A model generated the notes under the pieces. It did not search any database. It was not told the origin of the DNA and was given only the letters and a program-made list of their open reading frames with translations. Below are positions 55,796 through 64,000 of a stretch of 64,000 bases of DNA, piece by piece; the stretch's first letter is position 1, and each line of letters opens with the position of its first letter. A program made the position numbers and the translations under genes. This stretch comes from Ypsolopha sequella (lineage: Eukaryota; Arthropoda; Insecta; Lepidoptera; Ypsolophidae): positions 13,119,977 through 13,183,976 of the forward strand of contig OW203989.1 of the NCBI GenBank assembly GCA_934047225.1, read 5' to 3'.

Positions 55796-56044
55796 CCCCA
55801 CAACCACAAATTGGTCCCACCTTGTTACCAACTGTACGCTCCTAGTCTACATACTCGTACTCATCTCATCAGCTCATAGATTTTTACGGTTTTTAATTAC
55901 AAAAATAAAATATTCAGTATCATAAGTATCTATAATTTATAATTATTAATTTTTAAGTTTTATTTAAATTGTGTAACTGATGCCGACCACAATTAGTGGT
56001 CGAAATATATTTTACTACTCACCTATAATTATATTTTTTTGTGT

Positions 56045-56072
56045 TTTCGTATATATATATATATATATATAT
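56045..56072. repeat. TA microsatellite
   Basis: About 12 TA units in the intron before exon D. Confidence 0.85.
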
Positions 56073-56234
56073 AATTTCTTTAATCGAAAAGACAAGAAAA
56101 GTCTATTATCATTTTATGTTAATTAAAAAAAATGATTTTAAGTTCCAGGGCGAGTACACCCATATTACCTACGGAGTATAGCTTTGACAATCAACAACAA
56201 AACGCACGCACAATATCGATTTAATTTCTTTCAG

Positions 56235-56417
56235 ATAATACATTGGAACACCGCTTCCAAAACTACCTACTCTAAAAGGATAAAAGACGCAAAATATTTT
56301 TGGGATATTTATCTGTATTACGTACATCTAGATGTATTTGTCTTGAAAAGGAAATCTTTCAGACAAGAGTACGCAGACGCATGCAATGGAAATTCAACTA
56401 TTCTAAGTAAACATCAG
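56235..56417 (+). CDS. LARGE: LARGE-like glycosyltransferase, exon D
   Basis: Acceptor TTTCTTTCAG, donor GTAAAT; 61 codons, phase 0 at both ends. It starts IIHWNTASKTTYSKRIKDAK; the HWN motif closes the GT8 domain of LARGE, and KYFWDIYLYYVHLDVFVLKR follows the pattern of the linker after it. In LARGE a second, GT49-like domain comes next; no exon matching it (for example a DID-containing strand) was recognised up to the window end. The gene may continue beyond 64 kb or carry only the first domain. Confidence 0.82.
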
Positions 56418-59289
56418 GTAAATATTAATATTATAATTTATATTGAAAAATTTCAAATCATTTATATTTCTCGTTCTATTTCATATTTCCTATTTTCTTA
56501 TATTTTAATTTCATTCAAAAGTCATTCACTTCTTTCACATTCACTCTTTTCTTTATATCTCGACGGCTATTCTGGCATTTTTATTCACTCGTAATATCAA
56601 GTATATGACTTGTTTATGGCGTCGAAGTCGAGGAACTAAACCTTGTCAAATAAAGACCACACAATACACACATTTCTAAGATGAAAATGTTTTCATGTTT
56701 TGACTGGAAGAAATTTCTTATAGGAATAAGTCCGCCCTTATCTTACCTTATCTTCTTATTTTTGTGCAATAAAGTGTTTATTCATTCATTCATTCATACA
56801 CAGTTTAGGACATAGACTTAGGATATAGTACAGATATAGTACATCCTAAGTATATGGTTTAGGGTTTTAATCAAGAAAATCGATACACACTCTTAGAAAA
56901 AATGTTTATCATCAATCACTATAAATCTGAATTGGCTTAGCAGGAGGACATCTGATTTTTAGTCTGAATGTAATTGTTAAAGTTTCTTTGGGTCTCTATT
57001 AGACCTTAATTTACGTAACAACAGCTGTCAATAATACAGACCCTTGTCCAAGGGCTGTTTTCTAATGTATAAGATTGTCTTTGGAGACTATAATATGATT
57101 ATGCGTTTTCTGTAAATTGTCCGAAATTTGGGCAATTCAAGCTATTCAAAATGTCGCTGCCAATCATCCTAAGACATCATTTTTAGACTATCAAGTGCTT
57201 CTGAATGTGGTTTAATCAAACAATCACTTCAGCATCACGTTTTAATTAAGCAATGTTACTGCTTTAAATACTAATCTACCGAAAACTTATGTGCTAATAA
57301 ATATGCGAAAACTACCGAATACTACCGAATGAAAATTCCGAAAACTACTGTCAGCTATTTTTATCGTAGATCTCCGAATAAATATAAATGTTTTTTATGT
57401 CATAAATTCTGTTAAAACTAGAGATCTCGCCTAGCTCCGGTCCGCTTCGCTCGGCTCCTTATTTTATCTTACCTACAAACCTAACACGCTCCTCCTCGCT
57501 TCGCTCGTCGTCGCACCTATTTTTGACTTTTGGTTCGTAGTTTTGTTTTTGGCTATGTTTTTCAGTAATGTGTAAGTTAGTATTTCTTTCGGAAGTTCAG
57601 TAATTTATTCGGAGGTTCATTAATTAAACCAGATGTGAGAAATGGTCGTGAGAAATTTTTGTTTGCTATGTTTAATTTATTTTGTCGGTAGATATTACAC
57701 AGTTAGTGTTTTTTCGATAACTAATTTTGCCGCTGCTCAGATAGTATAACAGTGTGCAGCAGTTCGCTTGGATTTAATTTGATTTTCGGAGGCTTTATTA
57801 TTATCCTTAAAAACCTTTGGTTCTCCAAATGCTTCCTGTAAATCCTCTGGAATATAGTCTAAGATAGAATTTTTAGACCTTCAAGTTTTTGAGACTGGCA
57901 TAACTCCTATATGCTTCCTGCTTGGCGCGGCAGATGTTGATATTAAGTTCACCAATTATGTGCGCATAATCATATTATGGTTTCCAAATGTAATATTATA
58001 CATAAGACAACATCGCCTTGGACGAGGGTCTAATACAATAACAGGAGAATTTATCTGCAAAAGCCATCGATGATTCCTATATGGTCATTTTTGCACTTCT
58101 TTGTATGTTCCCTAACAAATACATCTTTACGTTATTTTTTATAAGATTTCCGTTTATTTCTCTTTCCATTATAAAAGTTTGTGGTAATTTTATTTAAATA
58201 TCTCAAGCCAGAGTGAACGAAAAAAACATAGAAGATGCGTTTCTAACAAATTTTCATTTGAAAATGGTACTAGACACTCAAAAGTGCAAAAGGCTCATGA
58301 TTGGTCCTTACTCTGTATCATGCGACACTGGGCCAGCTGTGATTGGCCGATTCACAGCGACAGCAAACGCTATACTAGTCGACGCAATTCTAAAAGTGTA
58401 CCCGGTGGTCTGGTACACTTTTCATAGGGTAATTTTTCAGCGCTAATCGGGCTTCTATGTATTTTTCGTTTGCTGCCTTTGAGGCATTTTATTTTATGTA
58501 AATATCGAACTCGTATCTATACCAAACATTTTCGGTCCCATACGAGTAAAGGAGTTCGAAGATTTTACATAGTATGGACCCTAGCTAACCTACCATCCGC
58601 TACCTAGTTTTTTTTTTTTTTTAAATCAGTAAAATATTTATTGAATGATAAAATACCTTATTGAATTTTTCTGATTTCAGAATCGATTCGCCTCAGTATT
58701 TCATTCCGTGAAGGATTAATTTGTGTCTCCTAAAAAGTGAAATTAAAAATATATATGACCATTACCGACTTTTCTGAAAGGTACAATTTTTGATAAAGCT
58801 TACTTACTATCATTAATTAATAATCGTCTATAATTCATACAAGCTGGTGATAAAATCAGGGCATGAGAGCAATACAATCTAGTATTGGTAAAGGTATTGG
58901 TAAAAGTATTGGTATTGGCTAGGAATGGTAAAGCTGTTATGTTTGGGCTCCGCTTGTTGAGGACAGTATGTTGATTTTGCGTACTTGCTGCTACATACTG
59001 GTGATGGAATTAGGATACGGAGACAGTATTAGACTTCCTAAACCAAGAAGAGAAGAACAGTAAGGCATGAATAGTATGATGAGCTGGTCTTACACACTTG
59101 GAAACAAAATAAATCAATCAGGCAAGAACAGTAATTGGTAGTTAATTTTGTTGATTTGCTGACAGATCTAACCTTATTTTAAGCTACCTGTCTTTACTTT
59201 TCGATACATAAAGAAAAAGACAGAATGCTTAAATTAAGTTTAATTCTGTCAAATATGATAAAAATCCGAATCGACACAATTATATTATT
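56418..59289. other. Non-coding, downstream of LARGE-like exons
   Basis: No exon could be assigned. Short open stretches bounded by AG and GT occur (for example 58212-58437) but their phase does not fit exon D and no family is recognised. The fragment at 57420-57540 (GCTTCGCTCGTCGTCGCACC) resembles 5215-5275. The rest is AT-rich. Confidence 0.35.
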
Positions 59290-59855
59290 TTATTAGTAAT
59301 ATAGGGGAAGAGGGGATCACCCCTAACCTCCATCCTGCCTGCCGGAATATGCATCCTATAGTTGTATAGGGGGTGAGAGAATCACCTTTAGCCTCCCTCC
59401 TGCCTGCCGGAATATACACCCTATAGTTGTATAGGGGGTGAGAGAATCACCCTTAGCCTCCCTCCTGCCTGCCGGAATATACACCCTATAGTTGTATAAG
59501 GGGTGAGAGAATCACCCTTAGCCTCCCCCCTGCCTGCCGGAATATACATCCTATAGTTGTATAAGGGGTGAGAGAATCACCCTTAGCCTCCCCCCTGCCT
59601 GCCGGAATATACACTCTAGTTGCAGTAATATAGGGGGAGAAGGGATTACCCCTAGCCTCCCTTCTGCCTGTCAGAATATACACTCTAGTTGTAGTAACAT
59701 AGGGGGAGAGAGGATCACCCCTAGCCTCCCTCCTGCCTGCCAGAATAAACACTCTAGTTTTAGTAACATAGGGGGTGAGGGGATCACCCCTAGCCTCCCT
59801 CCTGCCTTCCGGAATATACACTCTAGTTGTAGTAACATAAGGGAATAAATACACA
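59290..59855 (-). repeat. 65/66-bp minisatellite, about 8-9 units
   Basis: The unit contains GAATCACCCTTAGCCTCCC and CCTGCCTGCCGGAATATACA. Units in the left half have ATAGTTGTATA and a 65-bp period; units in the right half have TAGTTGTAGTAACATAGGG and a 66-bp period. Because 66 is a multiple of three, the right half is open on the minus strand and would encode a repeated 22-residue unit (RVYIPEGRREARGDPLTPY). No promoter, signal peptide or splice sites support it as a gene. Confidence 0.8.
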
Positions 59856-59995
59856 ATGTCGCCTGCTAGAATATGTATTTACTTTATTTATATATTTATT
59901 TATATATACTCTAGTTTTAGTAACCACAAGACAACGTGGGGTCGGGGTGCGCTGATTCTGTTTTAGAACCTTAAGTATATATTTCTGGGGGTGGT

Positions 59996-60195
59996 GGTGG
60001 TTTTATTGCTTTAGAAAGACATAAAAGCACTTTATTTCAGACACCAAAGAACACTGCAATACAAAATCTCAAATATATTATACATTAACATACATAGATA
60101 AATTACAATAGAATGATTATAACGTAAAGAAAAAGTGGTAAATAAAAAAGGAATACAGCTCAGCAGGAGCCACAGCGCTGGTATTTTGCTGAATT
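59996..60195 (-). repeat. LINE 3'-end-like fragment, minus strand
   Basis: On the minus strand it reads AGCAAAATACCAGCGCTGTG at its start and ends near TCTGAAATAAAGTGCTTTTA, which contains a poly-A-signal-like AATAAA. It matches 4786-4870 in the first part. It is probably the 3' untranslated end of a retroelement. Confidence 0.45.
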
Positions 60196-61189
60196 CTGAT
60201 TTAAAATCCTTTTATTTGCTCTGTTCTAGTTAAATGGAAGTAGAAATGAAATATTTTGTTTTGAACTTTATAAATGTGTTTGCGCTTGTCGGGTTTTTAT
60301 TTTTTGTACTACATAGTTACTGTGTAACAGTTTCACAATTATTGGTGTTTAAGTTTTTTCACATTTCCTTTCTTTTTTGTATAGATGTAAGTATTTTCTG
60401 TATATCCCACCTAATATTGTTTTTCCTTTTCCAGGTGCATGAATTATAGGAGGTAGATTGTTCTTTGTATCCTCTATAAAATAGTGCTTCCTGGAATATA
60501 CAATTTTCACTCGTTATTCTGAAAATGAAAAGAAAATGTTTTGTTCTTTCTTTTCTTTTGTTTTGTTTGATTTGTTTACAGAATTAGAAACACTTGTAAT
60601 ATTTCTATAATTTATGCCATTTTTTTTTACTAATGGTTATTGTTTTTCAATTTAGTAAAAAAATGCCAACTGCTTGTATGTACATCATCATATCAGGCAA
60701 ATTTAATGGAGGTAGCTGAAAACCAGCGCCAACCAATACTTGTTTTGGATGGCATTTTGTGTTGTTGTTCTTCTTATTTATAAATAGATTAAGTACTACC
60801 TGAGTAAACCGTTCTTTTGGTTTGTTAATTTTAAGTATTATATTCTTTTGTGAACACGCCAATGAATTTATTTTCTTTCTTTCTTTGCATTTTATCTCTT
60901 ATCTATCACGTACATTAATCCATGATATAAACCTAAAACATTTACCAAAATCAATTACGTACAAAAGTTACAAGCGTTTGAAAGTAAATAATGGATTTTT
61001 AAACAAGGACATTTAAACGTTTGTAATTTTTGTGTGTGATTTTGGTAAATGTTTTGGATTCAAGTCATGGATTAATGTACGAGATGGTCTTGAAGAATGG
61101 TTAATGCAATTGCTCAAAGCGGTTTTTAGTAAGGCATCCCTAGTAGACTGCCATAAATACTTAGTTACCTGCAAAATAATTTATATGGG
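60196..61189. other. AT-rich stretch with an inverted pair
   Basis: ATCACGTACATTAATCCATG (60906) and CATGGATTAATGTACGAGAT (61065) are inverted, each next to an AAAACATTTACCAAAATCA-type block, suggesting a hairpin element at about 60900-61090. Frames in this part are low-complexity and not convincing. Confidence 0.45.
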
Positions 61190-61275
61190 CCTCTCCAAGA
61201 CTGGCTAAATATTAGAGAGGCTTATGCTATGTCCAGCAGTGGAGGAAGACTGGCTGACGCATCGATGGATGGAAT
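61190..61275 (+). repeat. RTE-like 3' tail fragment
   Basis: GAGAGGCTTATGCTATGTCCAGCAGTGGA followed by GATGGATGG resembles, in diverged form, the 3' tails at 31.4, 32.8 and 34.6 kb. Confidence 0.5.
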
Positions 61276-61350
61276 TTTTATGACTGACTATTAGGGAACG
61301 CTTGCAATTATGTCACCAATCACCCTGGCTGATATCTGATAAACACTTAA

Positions 61351-61997
61351 GAGTCCGGATCATGTCAAGGGCACAACTTCAAATGACCATTTCACATTGT
61401 GTAACTTGGTCAATAGGTTTAATAAAAATAATATAGATAATAAACTAAACGACGGATCTTAACATCTTTTAAAAAACCGCTTTAATTTCGCTCGATAGAA
61501 AAAAAATACGAAGTTACCTCTGAATTGTATGTTTTTCGATTGTTAAAGCTGCATATAAAGTCAGATTGAGAACCTCATTTTGCATCAATCAAAACTGAGC
61601 TCTATAACGGTTCCTTTTAGTTTAAAATAGCGTGCCCTCAGCCATGGCTGACCAACAAGAAACACGCGTTCACAAAAAACTACGTTTTTATTAATAACTC
61701 TGCTTCTAGGTGAAATTCTTAAAATGTTATAAAATCCTTAGACAAAATTATTGTTCACTTATAAATTTAAAGGCTGTATAATTTGAGAAAAGCCCATTAA
61801 CAATCGAAAAACATGAAATTTAGAGGGAACTTAGTAATATTTTTCTATCGAGCGAACTTAAAGCCTTTGCGTTTTTTCTAAAATGTTTAGATCAACTCTA
61901 TAGTCTACTATCTATATTATTTTTATTAAATTGATTGACCAAGTTATACAATGCAAAATGGTCATTTGAAGTTGTGCAGCTGACCCTATACAGACCC
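61351..61997. mobile_element. TTAA-flanked palindromic element 3 (647 bp)
   Basis: Arms of about 200-220 bp: ATGTCAAGGGCACAACTTCA, AATGACCATTTCACATTGTG, AACTTGGTCAATAGGTTTAA and TCGCTCGATAGAAAAAAAAT at the left reappear inverted at the right. Ends are GAGTCCGGATCATG and CTATACAGACCC, flanked by TTAA (61347-61350 and 61998-62001). The centre is unique and non-coding. It is a TTAA-target element like the two at 29.3-30.4 kb, though the sequences differ. Confidence 0.65.
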
Positions 61998-62047
61998 TTA
62001 AAGGGCCTTCCTTAAGTCCTCTTCCAAAGGAGAGGGGGACACGTAAT

Positions 62048-62334
62048 GAGACAACATTAAGCTAACAGCAACACTAATTTAATTTTTGCAAAGTGTCAGC
62101 TGTAAAAATATTACGAATCTTATCGTGGAAATGGATGGCATTTAGGACGAACTGTTCTTGAAATTTTAATTTTGTTTATCAAACTGACAATAAAAACAAA
62201 TTTTAATACGTAGATGTAAAACCATGAAATCAACTTTGAAACAAAACACAAATGATGAAAATAGTTACTGAATTACAGGAACTATGAACTCATAAATATG
62301 TAGGAAAATTTCGGCAATTTCATAGGTAAAGACC
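62048..62334 (+). repeat. Mariner-like MITE, partial copy 3
   Basis: Matches the right two thirds of 27614-28031 (ATTACGAATCTTATCGTGGA, GATGGCATTTAGGACGAACT) and keeps the terminus CGGCAATTTCATAGGTAAAG + ACC followed by TA. The left terminus is missing. Confidence 0.65.
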
Positions 62335-62336
62335 TA

Positions 62337-64000
62337 AAGATAAATAAAACAACAACAGTAATGTAGCGGTTTCCACTGAATATAATCTACGTGATTAAAA
62401 TTTTGAAGAAAGATAAATGGAAATTACACAACTACGTGTTTTAATTAAAATTTCATACAAAAAAATTAAACTATGATACAAGACAGCTAGAGGAGAGATA
62501 ACTTTTAGCAATTATGAAAACAAAATGTAAGGAAAATATCAAACACATTTTCGATTCTTCGTTATATTTTCCTGAAGCTCCCAGTGAGAAAAGCTTCAGC
62601 TTTATTAAGGTACACATCCATTCAAACCAAAGGGCTGATTATGCATAAGATTTAGTAGAAAAACATACTGACGCGAAATTGACCAACAAATCCTTTATAT
62701 CAACCCTTCTTAACGAAACGTTTTTACCGAGACTCGGAATCCCTACCCCTTTATTCTTTGTTATGTAAATACTCGTACATACCTGTATGTACAGTGTATT
62801 TGTCTGGTGAAAGTTTGCCAACAAGTATTCCCTCGTTGGAGATCCATTAGAAAATGAAAGACTGTTTGCTTGCAGGAAACAAGAGCATTGCGCCAGTGCC
62901 TTCATTTGCCCGTGCGGGTGACATTAGCCCCCAAAATATTCGTCGTGTTTGAACAATACATGTTTAGTCAGTTAATATTTTTTTCCAGCATAACGTATTA
63001 GCATACAAAATAATTGTGATTATCTGTGACTGTCTAAATAAAGTGTCAGTGTTTTGGAGTAAATTTGTATTTTGGGTATGCAACTTATTGGGATACCAAA
63101 ATTTTTTTTTCGTAGCATTCGTACATATATCGATTGGCAATCAAAAATAAAACATAATATAAAAAGGTTTGATTATTGAAAGCTGTGCGGCAATGGGACT
63201 TTTCCATGTTGAAATATCAGTAGTAACGCCGGATTTGAGTTCAAGCGAACTGCAGTTGTCAGTAGTAGGCAACAAGTTTAGGTCAAACCATTGTGATGTG
63301 AATTGTGATACATCTTACACGAGCAACAAGTGCATCAATATTAAGTTTATCTCCGAATATTAATCATTTAAGAGCTTAGCTCTTGTCGGTACCTACAGCA
63401 TCTTCGCCAAAATTGATTCCTTGAGTTCTTGGTAACGTGTGACTCCTGCCTTTGCCTTAAAATGGTCACTGAACTTGGTCCTTGGTTTTTCTCCTACTTT
63501 TTTCTCTTCCATTTTACCCCCGACTATGACTTTTATGATAGGGTCATCATGACTAAGTAAAATATCTTTAATTTCTGAATAAATGTATATAAGTATATTA
63601 AGTAATGATATATTATAAAAACATTTAAATCATTTCATCTCTCTTGCTTTTTCTCGCAACTTACAATTAGGCGCATTATTGGGACGTATCCTCATGGGAC
63701 CTCAGGTAGATGGGTTTAACACGGCCAATCACAGCGTTGGCAGAACAAAAGGCATTGATGAAGCCTCACCTCACCAGCGTGACAACGGCATTTCTTTTAT
63801 TGAAATTTTTAAAGACCATTTTTAAATCAATCAACTTTCATCTACCCTCTGCTAGGTATAGGTCTTTTCTTTGCCAAGTTATCCTTCCCGCTACTTTGCT
63901 ATAGCCTTGTACAGTACACCACAATTGAGTAACCTTAACAATATCCTTTCACTGATCGTTGCCGTGTTCTTGGAGACCACTATGTAAACAACAACCCTAG
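62337..64000. other. AT-rich stretch without recognised gene
   Basis: Several frames of 60-90 codons occur but lack domains. A possible acceptor at 62981-62991 (TTTTTTTCCAG) precedes an open stretch that could not be tied to the LARGE-like gene. Nothing else is recognised to the window end. Confidence 0.35.

Noticed and set aside
58212..58720. Further LARGE-like exons (58212-58437 and 58681-58715)
   Set aside because: AG/GT borders exist and the second would end in a stop, but the start phase does not fit exon D and neither stretch resembles the LARGE second domain; the first also looks like repeat sequence on the other strand.
59486..59854. Gene for a repetitive 122-residue protein
   Set aside because: It is the translation of a minisatellite whose other half breaks the frame; there is no signal peptide, splice site or promoter evidence.
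63169..63904. Frames near the right end as coding
   Set aside because: Short, no domain, and no phase-compatible splice sites linking them to the LARGE-like gene.

Overview
The window looks like nuclear DNA of a lepidopteran insect. It is AT-rich and gene-poor, and it is packed with repeat types known from moth and butterfly genomes: tRNA-derived SINEs, Helitrons ending in CTAG, RTE-clade LINE tails, palindromic 'ACCGACTTC' foldback elements, 'GGGTTCCGTACC' repeats and many hairpin MITEs. The few recognisable protein genes have eukaryotic exon-intron structure. Nothing prokaryotic or viral is evident.

Layout. 1-7 kb: hairpin/MITE elements, including a perfect 71-bp inverted repeat at 4.4 kb, and half of a SINE. 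7.2-12.9 kb: two indistinguishable 2,670-bp Helitrons, tail to tail, 322 bp apart; each carries the same broken Rep/helicase gene, and the left one sits inside the SINE. 13-21 kb: mostly empty AT-rich DNA with a few MITEs and one intact SINE. 21.7-23.4 kb: a second, unrelated non-autonomous Helitron filled with tandem repeats. 24-31 kb: MITEs (Tc1/mariner-like and TTAA-flanked), dispersed repeats and a LINE 3' end. 31.7-42 kb: three minus-strand genes for small, probably secreted proteins made only of a cathepsin-propeptide (I29-like) inhibitor domain, with repeats between them and one possible degenerate relative on the plus strand. 43-49 kb: an hAT-like MITE with an exact 8-bp target duplication, degenerate tandem repeats and a 1.8-kb foldback element. 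50.8-56.4 kb: four plus-strand exons of a LARGE-like glycosyltransferase (first, GT8-type domain), with MITEs in its introns. 57-64 kb: a 65/66-bp minisatellite, LINE tails, a TTAA-flanked foldback element and AT-rich DNA.

Function. The LARGE-like enzyme would act in the Golgi on glycans of alpha-dystroglycan type; its second domain was not found here. The I29-only proteins would be expected to inhibit cathepsin-type cysteine proteases, as free propeptide inhibitors do in silkworm. Most of the remaining recognisable sequence is transposon-derived. The most unusual structures are the tail-to-tail Helitron pair, the 50-bp hairpin that encloses an almost complete tRNA cloverleaf (37.6 kb), the foldback element with tandem repeats in both arms (47-49 kb), and two TTAA-flanked palindromic elements that abut at one shared TTAA (29.3-30.4 kb).
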